Positions 7,076 through 16,671 of a DNA stretch of 43,361 bases are shown piece by piece. Every line of letters starts with the position of its first letter. Within the stretch, counting starts at the first letter, position 1. The stretch is from an uncultured Opitutia bacterium. GTDB taxonomy: Bacteria; Verrucomicrobiota; Verrucomicrobiia; Opitutales; Opitutaceae. The notes beneath the pieces were generated by a model. It saw only the letters and a program-made list of their open reading frames with translations. It was not told the origin of the DNA and searched no databases. A program made the translations under genes and the position numbers. The DNA lies in assembly GCA_903825285.1 (NCBI GenBank), contig CAIJZY010000009.1, positions 1-43,361 on the forward strand, written 5' to 3'.

Positions 7076-8845
7076 CTACGTCCTAACCACCGGCAGCATC
7101 ACGCGCATCGTCGTCCCGCCGGGGCCGGTGCTGACGAGGGCGATGTCGCCATGGTGGGCCTGGAGGATGCGCTTGGCGATGGCGAGGCCGAGGCCGGTGC
7201 CGTCGGGGCGGCCGGAGAAGAACGAGTCGAAGATGCGGCCGCGGACCGCCTCGGGGATGCCCGCGCCGGTGTCGGCCAGGTCGATCACGGCGTCGGCGTT
7301 CGCGTCGGCGCCGACCGTGAGCGTGATGTCGCCGCCGCCGGGCATGGCCTGGGTGGCGTTGAGCAGGAGGTTGAGCAGCACCTGCTGGAGCTGGCCCTTG
7401 TTGGCCTCGACGATGAAGGGCTCCGCGGGCGGCTCGTAGCGCAGGTGGATCTTCGCCTGCGCGAGCTTGGGCCGGACGAGCACGAGCGTGTCGGCGATGA
7501 TGTCGGCGAGCGCCCAGCGGGAGTGGAGGCTGGACGGGGCCTTGGCGAAGTTGAGGACGCGGGTGACGATCGCCTCGAGCTGGTCGAGCTTCTCGCTGAT
7601 GACGCGCACGTCGGTGCGGCGCGGGTCGTTCGGCGCGAAGTCGAGCCCGAGCCCGCCGTGGAGCAGCTTGAGCACGGTGAGGGGGTTGCGGATCTCGTGG
7701 GCGATCTCGGCGGCGAGGAGGCCGAGGGTGGTGAGCTGCTCCTGCTTGCGGAGGGTTTCCTCACTCTGGAACACGCGGGTGTAGAGCCGGGCGTTCTGGA
7801 GGGCGACGGCGCCGAGGCTGGCGAGGGCGGCGCAGACGCGCTTCTCGTCGTTGTCGAACCGGTGCGGCTGGTCCGTGAACACGGCCAGCACGCCGAGCAC
7901 GTCGCCCTCGAACGCGAGCGGCGTCAGGAGCGCCGCGTGCAGCAGGGCCCCCTCGGGCAGGTCGGCGACACTGTGGAAGGCGGGCGAGCGGACGTCGGCG
8001 AACTCGATCTGCTTCCGCGTGTGCAGCGCCGCGGCGGCGAAGCTGGCGGCGGCGGGCTGCTCCCCGTCGGGCCGGGGCGGCGAGCCCGGGGCGTCGAAGG
8101 CCCCACAGCGCACCATGTCGCGGGCCGCGTCGTGCAGGTACAGCGCGCAGGCGCTCGCCTGCAGCATGCGGCGGGCGTCGCGGGTGAGGGTGTCGAGGAG
8201 TTCCTGGGTCTCGAGCTTGGCGACCAGCGCCTGGCCGGTGGTGAGGAGGGTCTCGAGCTGCCGCGCCTTGGCCTGCAGCGCCTGGATGCGCCAGAGCTGC
8301 TGGACGATGAGGGTGGCCTCCAGGGTGAGGCGCTCGAGCAGGACCAGGTCGGCGGGGCCGAAGCGGCCGGTGCGGTCGACCTCGAGGTCGATGACCCCGA
8401 GCACCTGCTCGCCGTCGCGCATCGGCGCGGCCATCTCGCAGCGCGTGGCGGGGCGCACGGCGATGTAGCGGGGCTCGATGGCGACATCGGGCACGAGCAG
8501 GGCGCGGGCGTTGAGCACGCACCAGCCGGTGACGCCGTGGCCGAGCTGGAGGCCGGCGTTGGCTGAATCGGCCGGCAGCCCGCACTGCACCTCGACCTCG
8601 AGGCGGCCCGAGCTGGGGTTGACCAGGGAGATGGAGCCGGCGTCGGCGCCGAAGGTCGCGACAAACTCGTCGAGGATCTCCTTCAGCGCGCCATGGGGAT
8701 CATCCGCCCGCCCGGCGAGGGAGGTCAGCCGGTACAGCGCCGGCAGCGCGCGCGAATCCTCCGATACCGGAGACCGGACACCGGATAACGGGGCGGATGC
8801 GCCGGGAGTGGAGGTGGTCGAGCTGGATTCCACAGGTTGGAGCAT
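7076..8845 (-). CDS. Two-GAF-domain soluble sensor histidine kinase
   Basis: 589 residues. Two GAF domains (about 35-185 and 205-355), a short coiled linker (SEETLRKQEQLTTLG), a HisKA domain with the phosphoacceptor His383 in EIAHEIRNPLTVLK, then an HATPase domain with LLNLLLNATQAM, DTGAGI and GTGLGLAI. There is no transmembrane segment or receiver domain, so it probably senses a cytoplasmic ligand or redox state and passes phosphate to a response regulator encoded elsewhere. Residues about 18-28 (APLSGVRSPVS) are encoded by a 7-bp repeat block like the intergenic ones, so the N-terminus may be recent or the true start may lie downstream; no better start codon was found. Confidence 0.92.
   Translation of the reverse strand: MLQPVESSSTTSTPGASAPLSGVRSPVSEDSRALPALYRLTSLAGRADDPHGALKEILDEFVATFGADAGSISLVNPSSGRLEVEVQCGLPADSANAGLQLGHGVTGWCVLNARALLVPDVAIEPRYIAVRPATRCEMAAPMRDGEQVLGVIDLEVDRTGRFGPADLVLLERLTLEATLIVQQLWRIQALQAKARQLETLLTTGQALVAKLETQELLDTLTRDARRMLQASACALYLHDAARDMVRCGAFDAPGSPPRPDGEQPAAASFAAAALHTRKQIEFADVRSPAFHSVADLPEGALLHAALLTPLAFEGDVLGVLAVFTDQPHRFDNDEKRVCAALASLGAVALQNARLYTRVFQSEETLRKQEQLTTLGLLAAEIAHEIRNPLTVLKLLHGGLGLDFAPNDPRRTDVRVISEKLDQLEAIVTRVLNFAKAPSSLHSRWALADIIADTLVLVRPKLAQAKIHLRYEPPAEPFIVEANKGQLQQVLLNLLLNATQAMPGGGDITLTVGADANADAVIDLADTGAGIPEAVRGRIFDSFFSGRPDGTGLGLAIAKRILQAHHGDIALVSTGPGGTTMRVMLPVVRT
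8764..8791. repeat. 7-bp repeats inside the histidine kinase 5' coding region
   Basis: Four heptamers in a row: ATACCGG, AGACCGG, ACACCGG, ATAACGG. Read on the kinase strand they encode part of a low-complexity N-terminal extension before the first GAF domain. Periodicity and style match the intergenic heptad clusters but with a different word. Confidence 0.7.
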
Positions 8846-8897
8846 AAGCGGGCCGGCGAGGGCTTAGCTAGAATATTGGTTCCCGGCTGACACCGGA

Positions 8898-9083
8898 TCC
8901 ATTTTCACCGCGAAGCGCGCGAAGGCCGCGAAGGCCAAGCCTGGTTTGCTGGCTGCTTTGTGTGCCTCGTGACCTTCGTGGTAAACTCGAAGGGTGGTTG
9001 ATCCACCACGAAGGTCACGAGGCACACGAAGACCAGGAATGCCTGCTCCGGATCGACTCCTCGCGGCCTTTGCGGTAAAAATC
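8898..9083. repeat. Nested inverted repeat built of 9-bp units
   Basis: Inner arms 8957-8982 and 9005-9030 are reverse complements at 25 of 26 positions (core GTGTGCCTCGTGACCTTCGT). Outer arms are similar but looser: ATTTTCACCGCGAAG at 8901-8915 against CTTTGCGGTAAAAAT at 9069-9083. Within arms a 9-bp period is visible (CGCGAAGCG, CGCGAAGGC, CGCGAAGGC; CACGAAGGT, CACGAGGCA, CACGAAGAC). It occupies nearly all of the gap between the kinase gene and the end of glnD. Confidence 0.85.
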
Positions 9084-9097
9084 AGGCTCCGTCGGAT

Positions 9098-11908
9098 TTA
9101 CTTGCCCGCCGGCGCGACCGCCGGGGCGGGCTTGATGATCTCGGCCAGGGTGTCCCGCAGCGTGTGCAGGCGCTCCTCCGCGATGGGCTTGGCGGCCTCG
9201 GAGCTCTCGATGTAGAACGTGTCGATCGCCACGCCGCGCTCGGTGCCGACGCGGGCGAAGGTGATGTCGAAGCCCTGGTCGGAGATCGTCTTCGCCAGCC
9301 GGTAGAGCAGGCCGATCTGGTCCCGGGCCTGGATCTCCACGATGGTGCGCTGCATCGACAGCTCGTGGTAAACCTCGACCGTGGGCGGGAAGGACGTGTG
9401 CAGGCCCTCGCCGGCCGTCGTGAAGGGCCGGGTCGCGGCCACCCGCTTGGCCTGGGCCACGATGTCGGGATAGAGGTCCTTGTTCGCCACCAGCGCCGCC
9501 TCGATCGTGCGGGCAAACGTCTCCTGCGCGGTCGCGCTCTGGACCACGCCGCGGTCGGGCTCGACGACGTAGAAGGTGTCGATCGCGATGTGGTCGGACC
9601 GGGAGATGACCTTCGAGCCGAGGATGGACAGGCCCGCCACGCTGAAGGCGCCGGCCAGCTTGTAGTAGAGGCCGGCGCGGTCCCAGGTCACCACGTTCAC
9701 CACCGTCAACGAACGATTCAGGTCGTCCTTCCACTCGATCACCGGCCGGAGTGAGCTCACAGTGTCGGCCGTGGCGATCGACTTCAGCAGCCGGTTGACC
9801 ATCTGGATGTGCAGGGTGATCTCGTCGGCGTCGGTCTGGATGAAATAGCGCTCCGGGAGCAGGCTGAAATGCGCGACGATCTCGTCAGTGCTGACTCCGG
9901 GGATCTTGCGGGCAATGAGGTCCTGTTGGGTCATTTGCTTCTTCTTCTCATAGCTGGCGAGGATGCCCTCGCCAAGACTCAAGCGTTCGAGGGTGGCGCG
10001 GTAAAGTTTGGTGTGAAGGGTGTCCTTGTAGCTGTTCCAGAGACTGACGGCCGTCCCGCGCGCGTCACAGAACGTGTGCACGTACAGGTTGCGGAGTTGC
10101 TCGGCGGTACCGACGAGCTCGGCAAAGGCGGCGGCAGTCTGGGGGTCATCTACGTCCCGCTTCTGCCAGAATCGTGCCATCACGAGATGATTTTTGATGA
10201 CAAACGACACCAGCTCGCGCCCCTCGGGCGAGACCCCCAGGCGCTCCATGATCGGCCCGGCCAGCCGCACGCCGCTCTCGGCGTGGCCCCGGATGCCGTC
10301 GGACTTCCCGATGTCGTGCAGCAGCAGCGTCAGGTACAGCAGCGCGGGGTCGCCCATCTCGTGCAGCGCCGCGCGGTACTTCAGCGTGATGGGCTCCGCC
10401 TCGGTGAAGATCAGGTCGAGCTGCCGGATGGCGTTCAGCGTGTGCACGTCGGCCGTGTACCGGTGGTAGTACTCGTGCTGCACCATGCAGGTCAGGGCGT
10501 CGAACTCCGGGATGAACAGGCCCAGCACGCCCAATTCGTGCATCAGCGACAGGGTGGGGAAGACCGCCCCGTGCTCGGAGAGGATGGCCCGGAAGCTCAT
10601 GATGGCGTCGTGCGCCCGCTGCACCACGGGCGTCATCAGCGCGGGCGCCGACTGCCGGATGGCCGTGGCAAGATGGAAGTCGGGCCGGCAGTCGAGCTGC
10701 TGGCAGTGCCGGAACACGCGGATCAGCCGCGTGGGGTCGTCGTGAAACACCGAGGGCTTCTCGGCCGCGAGCTCCCGGCCGCGCAGGATGAAGCCGTCCA
10801 GGCGGCGGCTGCGGCGGAAGCGCGAGGCGAGCAGGCTCTCACGCAGCGAGATGGGCTCGCCCTGGGCGTCGCGGCCGATGGCCAGCGCCAGGCGGCTCTC
10901 GACGACCTTTGACAGCCGATACACGGCCTGCGCCGCCCGGTAGTAGTCCTGCATGAATTGCTCGACCCGCAGGAGGGGGTCCGCCTGGGCATACCCCAGG
11001 TTCAGCGCCGCGCGGGGCTGCAGCTCGAGGTCCAGCAGGTCGGTCGGCCGCCGGCTGAGGAAGTGCAGCTCGTTGCGGACGCGGAGGAGGAAGTCGTAGG
11101 CGCGGTTGAACTCCCTCAGCTCCTCCTCGCGGAGGTAGCCCTGGCCGACCAGCTCGTCGATCCGGGCGATGCCGAGCTTCACGCGGGCCATCCAGACCGC
11201 GTTCTGGTAGTCGCGGAGCCCCCCGACGCCGTTCTTCACGTCGGGCTCCTGGAGGAAGACCGTGTCGCCGTATTTCTCGCGCCGCCGGGCCTGGTCGCCG
11301 AGCCGCTCCGCGATGTAGCCCTTCGGGTCCTCCGCCGTGGCGAACGTGCGGTAGGCCTGGGCGAACGCCTCGTACAGCCCGGCCGAGCCGGCCACGAGCC
11401 GCGCCTCGAGCATGGAGGTGAGGGTCTGGATGTCCTTGCGCGCCTCGACGAAGACCTCGTCCACGTTGCGGGTGGAGTGGCCGACCTTCAGGCCGCTGTC
11501 CCAGAGCGGGTAGAGGATCTCCTGCGACAGGTGCTCAAGCAGGGGCTTCACCGTCGTGGGCTTGGTCTTGGCCGGGAAGAGGAACATCAGGTCCACGTCG
11601 CTCAGCGGGCACAGCTCGCGCCGGCCGAAGCCGCCGAGCGCCAGCAGGGCGATGGTCACGGGCGGCTCGCCCCGTGTGCGGGAGTAGCTCGCCAGGGCGT
11701 GGTCGAACAGCCGGACCAGCATGGCGTCGAGGAGGTCGGCCCGGGCGCGGGTGATTTCCAGCCCCGAGGCGCCGGCCTCGTGCCGCTGCCGGAGGTCGGC
11801 GTCGCCGGCCAGCAGGTACGCCTTGCATGCCGCCAGCCGGTCCGCGTCGCTGGCGTCGGCGGCGAGGACGAAGGTGACGGCGGCGGGCGATGGCGCGGGT
11901 GCGGGCAT
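9098..11908 (-). CDS. glnD: Bifunctional [protein-PII] uridylyltransferase/uridylyl-removing enzyme
   Basis: 936 residues, the normal GlnD length. Order of domains: nucleotidyltransferase with GGFGRRELCPLSDVDLMFL (92-110; catalytic D104 and D106), the GlnD helical region (DVKNGVGGLRDYQNAVW), an HD hydrolase domain (YHRYTADVHTLNA ... LLLHDIGKSDG), and two ACT domains near the C-terminus (VVTWDRAGLYYKLAGAFSVA and IQARDQIGLLYRLAKTI). It modifies PII protein in response to glutamine and so sets nitrogen assimilation; the ACT domains bind glutamine. Divergent from valS with 148 bp between the starts. No PII gene nearby. Confidence 0.96.
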   Translation of the reverse strand: MPAPAPSPAAVTFVLAADASDADRLAACKAYLLAGDADLRQRHEAGASGLEITRARADLLDAMLVRLFDHALASYSRTRGEPPVTIALLALGGFGRRELCPLSDVDLMFLFPAKTKPTTVKPLLEHLSQEILYPLWDSGLKVGHSTRNVDEVFVEARKDIQTLTSMLEARLVAGSAGLYEAFAQAYRTFATAEDPKGYIAERLGDQARRREKYGDTVFLQEPDVKNGVGGLRDYQNAVWMARVKLGIARIDELVGQGYLREEELREFNRAYDFLLRVRNELHFLSRRPTDLLDLELQPRAALNLGYAQADPLLRVEQFMQDYYRAAQAVYRLSKVVESRLALAIGRDAQGEPISLRESLLASRFRRSRRLDGFILRGRELAAEKPSVFHDDPTRLIRVFRHCQQLDCRPDFHLATAIRQSAPALMTPVVQRAHDAIMSFRAILSEHGAVFPTLSLMHELGVLGLFIPEFDALTCMVQHEYYHRYTADVHTLNAIRQLDLIFTEAEPITLKYRAALHEMGDPALLYLTLLLHDIGKSDGIRGHAESGVRLAGPIMERLGVSPEGRELVSFVIKNHLVMARFWQKRDVDDPQTAAAFAELVGTAEQLRNLYVHTFCDARGTAVSLWNSYKDTLHTKLYRATLERLSLGEGILASYEKKKQMTQQDLIARKIPGVSTDEIVAHFSLLPERYFIQTDADEITLHIQMVNRLLKSIATADTVSSLRPVIEWKDDLNRSLTVVNVVTWDRAGLYYKLAGAFSVAGLSILGSKVISRSDHIAIDTFYVVEPDRGVVQSATAQETFARTIEAALVANKDLYPDIVAQAKRVAATRPFTTAGEGLHTSFPPTVEVYHELSMQRTIVEIQARDQIGLLYRLAKTISDQGFDITFARVGTERGVAIDTFYIESSEAAKPIAEERLHTLRDTLAEIIKPAPAVAPAGK

Positions 11909-12056
11909 GGATTGGTGGGCAGTGAAGGGAAAACCGCCCGGCGGGCGAGGGGATTAAATCGCCCCCCGGACCGCCGGGGCGGCCCGGGGCGGGAAAACCA
12001 CTTGCCTCAGGGGGGCGGCCCGGGTTTTCTCGGCGGTTCCCGCATCCGCACCGTCC

Positions 12057-14765
12057 ATGGCCGAGATCACCAAGAGCTACGAAGCCCGCGACATCGAGAA
12101 GAAGTGGTACGCCGCCTGGCTTGAGGCGAAGTGCTTCTCCGGCCGCGTCGTGCCCGGCCGCGAGCCCTATGCGATCGTGATCCCGCCGCCGAACGTGACG
12201 GGCGTCCTGACGATGGGGCACGTGCTGAACAACACGATCCAGGACATCCTCATCCGCCGCGCGCGGCTGGAGGGCAAGGCGGCGCTCTGGCTGCCCGGCA
12301 CGGACCACGCGGGCATCGCCACCCAGACCGTGGTCGAGCGCGAGCTGCGCAAGCAGAAGCAGACCCGGCACGACTACGGCCGCGAGCGCTTCGTCGCCAA
12401 GGTCTGGGAGTGGCGGCACGAGAAGGGCGGCATCATCCTCGAGCAGCTGCGCCGCCTCGGCGCCTCCTGCGACTGGGACCGCACGGCGTTCACGATGGAC
12501 CCGGCCTACTCCGAGCGCGTGCGGCACGTGTTCGTGGAGCTCTTTCAGCGCGGCCACATCTACCGCGGCAAGCGCATGGTGAACTGGTGCCCGGCCTCGC
12601 TCACCGCCTTGTCCGACGAGGAGGTCATCATGAAGCCCGTCAACGGCTCCCTCTACCGCGTGCGGTACGAGGTGGTCGGCGCGCCGGGCACCTTCATGGA
12701 GGTCAAGACCACGCGGCCCGAGACGATCCCGGGCGACGTGGCCATCGCGGTGCATCCCGACGACCCGCGCTACACCGCGCTGGTGGGCCGCAAGGTGCGC
12801 CGCCCGATCGGCCCCGCGGCGGAGCTGCCGATCATCGCCGATGCGGCGGTGGACCGGGAATTTGGCTCCGGCGCGCTCAAGATCACTCCGGCGCATGACA
12901 AGGTGGACTACGAGATCGGCCAGCGGCATGGGCTGCCGGCGATCGACGTGCTCAATCCCAACGGCACGCTCAACGCCCTTGCCGGCCCCGAGCTGGCCGG
13001 CCGCGACCGCTTCGACGGCCGCCGCCGGGCCGCCGAGCTGCTGCAGGCCGCGGGCGCCCTCGTGGCCGAGGAGCCCTACGCCAACAACGTCGGCTACTCC
13101 GAGCGCGCCGACGTCCCGATCGAGCCGCGCCTCACCGAGCAGTGGTGGCTACGCTACCCGAAGGTCGAGGAGGCCAAGGCCGCCGTGCGCGACGGCCACA
13201 TCAAGTTTCACCCCGAGCGCTGGAGCAAGGTGTACCTGCACTGGATGGAGAACATCCAGGACTGGTGCATCAGCCGCCAGCTGTGGTGGGGCCACCGCAT
13301 CCCGGTCTGGTACCGCCAGGGCGCCGACCGCAGCGACCCGCAGAACTGGCACGTGTCCGTCAACGGCCCCGCCGACCCCGCGAACTGGGAGCAGGAGGAG
13401 GACGTCCTCGACACCTGGGCGTCCTCGTGGCTCTGGCCCTTCGCCACGCTCGGCTGGCCCGATCCCGCGGCGATGAGCGCGGCGGGTTTCGACGCGTTCT
13501 ACCCGACGGCGACGCTCGTGACCGGCCCGGACATCATCTTCTTCTGGGTCGCGCGCATGATCATGGCCGGCCTCGAGTTCGTGCGCCCCGGCGAGTCGAT
13601 CGACCGCCGCATCCCGTTCCGGCACGTTTACTTCACCGGCATCATCCGCGACCAGCAGGGCCGCAAGATGTCGAAGTCCCTCGGCAACTCGCCCGACCCG
13701 CTCGACCTGATCGACAGCTACGGCGCGGACGGCCTGCGCTTCGGCATCATCTCGATCGCGCCGCAGGGCCAGGACATCCGCTTCCAGGAGGACCGCATCG
13801 AGGGCGGCAAGAACTTCTGCAACAAGCTCTGGAATGCCTGCCGCTTCCGCCAGATGAGCGGCGAGGCCGGCGACAACTCCTCGCTCGCGGCCATCGTGAC
13901 CCGGATCGTGGCGGCGAAGTTCGACGCCGACGACCACGCCATCCTCGACCGCCTGCTGGCGACGACGCGCGAGGTGGACCGCTGCTTCGCGGAGTTCGAG
14001 TTCAGCGCCGCGGTGCAGGCCCTGTACGGGTTTTTCTGGAACGATTTCTGCGACTGGTACGTGGAGGTCTCGAAGTCCAAGCTCCAGGCGCCGGACACCA
14101 AGGCCAACTGCCTCGCAATCCAGGACCTAGTGCTGCGCCAGACGCTGCTGCTCCTGCACCCGTTCATCCCCTTCATCACCGAGGAGCTCTGGTCGCTGCT
14201 CGGCTACGGCGCGCCGGGGACGTTCCTGGATGACGCCCACCTCGAGAACGCCTCGCAGCTCGCGTCGGCCTCCCACCTGCGCGGCCTGACGCTGGACCAC
14301 CGCCAGGTGGCCGCGGTGCAGAGCCTGAAGGCCTGCGTCTCCCAGGCCCGCGCGCTCAAGGCCGAGCACAACCTCGCCAGCCGCCGCGACGTGCGCTTCC
14401 TCGTGACCACCGGCGACACCGAGTGGGCGATCCTTTCGGCCAGCCTCGCGAAGTTCACCCGCCTGGCCGGCGCCGCGGAGCTGATCCGCCGCGACCAGGT
14501 GGACGGCGCACCGGCGGTGGTGACGGTCCTGGGCACGCTGTATCTCGACCTGGCCAGCACGGTGGATGTCGGCGCCGAAAAGGTCCGGCTGCAGAAGGAG
14601 CTCGAGACGATTGCCAAGCACATCGCCGGCACCGAGGCCCGCCTCGGCAACCAGGCCTTCGTCAGCAAGGCCCCGCCCGCGGTGCTGGAGGGCGCCCGCA
14701 AGCAGCTCGCCGACCAGCAAGCCAAGCGCGCCGAACTCGAGCGCCTGCTGAAATCGCTGGGCTGA
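12057..14765 (+). CDS. valS: Valine--tRNA ligase
   Basis: 902 residues, class I synthetase. The HIGH signature is PPNVTGVLTMGHVLNNT (MGHV at 53-56), the CP1 editing domain lies around residues 200-350 (TTRPETIPGDVAIAVHP), and the KMSKS loop is RKMSKSLGNSPDPLDLIDSY (KMSKS 537-541). An anticodon-binding helical domain follows, and the C-terminal coiled coil (EKVRLQKELETIAKHIAGTE ...) is the ValRS tRNA-binding arm. Charges tRNA-Val in the cytoplasm and hydrolyses Thr-tRNA-Val. A stand-alone gene; no T-box leader was recognised in the short upstream gap. Confidence 0.97.
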   Translation: MAEITKSYEARDIEKKWYAAWLEAKCFSGRVVPGREPYAIVIPPPNVTGVLTMGHVLNNTIQDILIRRARLEGKAALWLPGTDHAGIATQTVVERELRKQKQTRHDYGRERFVAKVWEWRHEKGGIILEQLRRLGASCDWDRTAFTMDPAYSERVRHVFVELFQRGHIYRGKRMVNWCPASLTALSDEEVIMKPVNGSLYRVRYEVVGAPGTFMEVKTTRPETIPGDVAIAVHPDDPRYTALVGRKVRRPIGPAAELPIIADAAVDREFGSGALKITPAHDKVDYEIGQRHGLPAIDVLNPNGTLNALAGPELAGRDRFDGRRRAAELLQAAGALVAEEPYANNVGYSERADVPIEPRLTEQWWLRYPKVEEAKAAVRDGHIKFHPERWSKVYLHWMENIQDWCISRQLWWGHRIPVWYRQGADRSDPQNWHVSVNGPADPANWEQEEDVLDTWASSWLWPFATLGWPDPAAMSAAGFDAFYPTATLVTGPDIIFFWVARMIMAGLEFVRPGESIDRRIPFRHVYFTGIIRDQQGRKMSKSLGNSPDPLDLIDSYGADGLRFGIISIAPQGQDIRFQEDRIEGGKNFCNKLWNACRFRQMSGEAGDNSSLAAIVTRIVAAKFDADDHAILDRLLATTREVDRCFAEFEFSAAVQALYGFFWNDFCDWYVEVSKSKLQAPDTKANCLAIQDLVLRQTLLLLHPFIPFITEELWSLLGYGAPGTFLDDAHLENASQLASASHLRGLTLDHRQVAAVQSLKACVSQARALKAEHNLASRRDVRFLVTTGDTEWAILSASLAKFTRLAGAAELIRRDQVDGAPAVVTVLGTLYLDLASTVDVGAEKVRLQKELETIAKHIAGTEARLGNQAFVSKAPPAVLEGARKQLADQQAKRAELERLLKSLG

Positions 14766-14782
14766 GGAGCGGGATCCGGTAT

Positions 14783-15646
14783 TCAGCTCGCGCCCTGGCG
14801 CCACGCGCGGGGCGTCACGCCATAGGCGCGGCGGAACAGCGTGCTGAAGTGCTGCGACGAGCTGAAGCCGTGCTGCAGCGCGGCCTTGGTCACGTCGAAT
14901 CCCGGCTGGCGCAGCGTGAGGCGCGCGGCGTTGAGCCGCAGCTGGAGGTGGTGCGCCGCCGGGCTGACGCCGACCTCGCGCCGGAACTGCGTGCAGAAAT
15001 GCGGCACGCTCCGCGCCGTCGCCATCGCCGCGAGGTCGCGGAGCGGGATGCGCCGGTCGAGCTGCTGCTCCATGTAGGCCACCGCGCGCTGCACGGCGTA
15101 CGAGTAGGGCAGGGCGCTCGGCGCCGGCGCCCGGCGCTCGCCGGCGTGCAGCCGCTGCGCCACGAGCGAGACGAACAGCTCCAGGTAGGAGAGGATCACC
15201 TCCCGCCGTTCCGGCTGGTGCGCGACCACCTGCGCCACCAGGCCACGCAGCACGGGCTCGACCTCGGGACAGCCCGACAGGGTCCGGATGCGCCGGCGCC
15301 GCAGTTCCGCCGCCAGCTTCGCCGCCGCCGGGCCCAGCTGGTCGAGCTTCAGCCCGGCCCAGAGGTGATGGTTCTCGGGGTTCCGCGCCGGCCCCGTGCC
15401 GTGCCGCTCGCCGGGATACGTGATGTAGAGGTCGCCCATCGCCTGCACCGTGGTCTCCCCGTCGGCCCGCCATGACGCCTGGCCGCGGGCCAGGTAGAGG
15501 AACTCGAACCCCGGGTGCGCATGCGGCTTCAGCTGGTGACCCTGGCAGCACAGCGCCTCACCGCAGTGGGTGAACGCCGGCAGGTCGTCCACGGGATGCT
15601 CATAGACAAAGCCGCTGATGATCTGGGGCTCGCGAAGGACCTTCAT
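14783..15646 (-). CDS. AraC-family transcriptional regulator with cupin sensor
   Basis: 287 residues. The N-terminal ~110 residues look like an AraC-type cupin (HAHPGFEFLYLARG, then YITYPGERHG). The C-terminal ~100 residues form the two helix-turn-helix motifs (IPLRDLAAMATARSVPHFCT and FDVTKAALQHGFSSSQHFST), ending FRRAYGVTPRAWRQ, the usual AraC signature. It is divergent from the PhyH dioxygenase gene (129 bp between), so it most likely controls that gene and perhaps the heparinase-like gene after it. Inducer is probably a sugar or related metabolite; this is inference from the family. Confidence 0.93.
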   Translation of the reverse strand: MKVLREPQIISGFVYEHPVDDLPAFTHCGEALCCQGHQLKPHAHPGFEFLYLARGQASWRADGETTVQAMGDLYITYPGERHGTGPARNPENHHLWAGLKLDQLGPAAAKLAAELRRRRIRTLSGCPEVEPVLRGLVAQVVAHQPERREVILSYLELFVSLVAQRLHAGERRAPAPSALPYSYAVQRAVAYMEQQLDRRIPLRDLAAMATARSVPHFCTQFRREVGVSPAAHHLQLRLNAARLTLRQPGFDVTKAALQHGFSSSQHFSTLFRRAYGVTPRAWRQGAS

Positions 15647-15774
15647 GGGCGTGGCGGCGAGTGCACGTTATTTAGGGTCGCGTAATATCCTGTACATTTC
15701 CACCACAAAATCTGAACGCCGCCGGGGGCGATACCGGTTAGGGTAGGGCCGCCAATCCATCGTCCCGCCTACCC

Positions 15775-16596
15775 ATGCCCGCCACCGCCACGAATCCCTA
15801 CCGCCTCACGCCCGCCCAGCAGAGCTTTTACCACGAGAACGGCTACCTCCTCGGCCTGCCGCCCATCTTCTCGCGGGAGGAGATGGCCAAGATCAACGCC
15901 GAGCTGCCCAACCTGCTCGCGCTGCTCCAGCCCGGCGAGACCTCCAAGGACATCCGCGAGTGGCACGAGACCAGCACCTATCTTTACGAGATCGTGAAGA
16001 ACCCGCGCATCCTCGACCTCGTCGAGGGCATCCTCGGGCCGAACTTCTACGCCTGGGCCAGCAACTTTTTCATCAAGGAGCCCCGCAACGCCGCCACCGT
16101 CGGCTGGCACCAGGACGCCTACTACTGGCCGATGGCGCCGCACAACTCGGTCACCGTCTGGCTGGCGTTCGACGACGTGGACGAGGTCAACGGCGGCATG
16201 AAGCTCCTGCCCGGCTCGCACCGCGGCGGCATCATCAAGCACAAGCGCTCGACGCAGACGTCGTCGGTGCTGTCGCTGGAGCTGGAGGACGGCTCGGATT
16301 TCAAGGCGGACAATGCCGTGCAGTTCCGCCTGAAGGCCGGCGAGTGCTCGCTGCACGACGACCGCGCGATCCACGGCTCGCCCGCGAACCCGTCGGACCG
16401 CCGCCGCGCGGGTCTCACGATCCGCTACTCGGGCACCAACGTGAAGAACGACATGGCGGTGAACCCGAACTTCAAGATCTACCTCTGCCGCGGCGTGGAC
16501 GAGTTCAAGCACAACCCCTATGGCACGCCCCCGACGCAGCGCTACGGCCGCCCGAGCTTCAAGCCGGTGAGCAACGAGGAAGCCGGCAAGGGCTGA
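15775..16596 (+). CDS. Phytanoyl-CoA dioxygenase (PhyH) family protein
   Basis: 273 residues. Fe(II)/2-oxoglutarate oxygenase of the PhyH type: iron ligands in WHQDAYYW (H112, D114) and distal H200 in DRAIHGS, with an arginine for 2-oxoglutarate in RRRAGLTIRY (R211 or R217). The double-stranded beta-helix around VTVWLAFDDVDEVNGGM and PGSHR is intact. Substrate unknown; these enzymes hydroxylate many small molecules, including ectoine and modified sugars, and are common in Verrucomicrobiota and Planctomycetota. It starts next to an AraC regulator and is followed after 156 bp by the heparinase-like gene. No signal peptide, so cytoplasmic. Confidence 0.92.
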   Translation: MPATATNPYRLTPAQQSFYHENGYLLGLPPIFSREEMAKINAELPNLLALLQPGETSKDIREWHETSTYLYEIVKNPRILDLVEGILGPNFYAWASNFFIKEPRNAATVGWHQDAYYWPMAPHNSVTVWLAFDDVDEVNGGMKLLPGSHRGGIIKHKRSTQTSSVLSLELEDGSDFKADNAVQFRLKAGECSLHDDRAIHGSPANPSDRRRAGLTIRYSGTNVKNDMAVNPNFKIYLCRGVDEFKHNPYGTPPTQRYGRPSFKPVSNEEAGKG

Positions 16597-16671
16597 GGTA
16601 GACCAGGTTGCCCACGAAACGCTCGGATGCACGGCTCGCGGAGACGGCGTCCGATCTCCCGACCCGCAGGA

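Noticed and set aside
11909-12056. T-box leader for valS
   Set aside because: 148 bp shared with the divergent glnD gene, with no T-box sequence or terminator/antiterminator pair.
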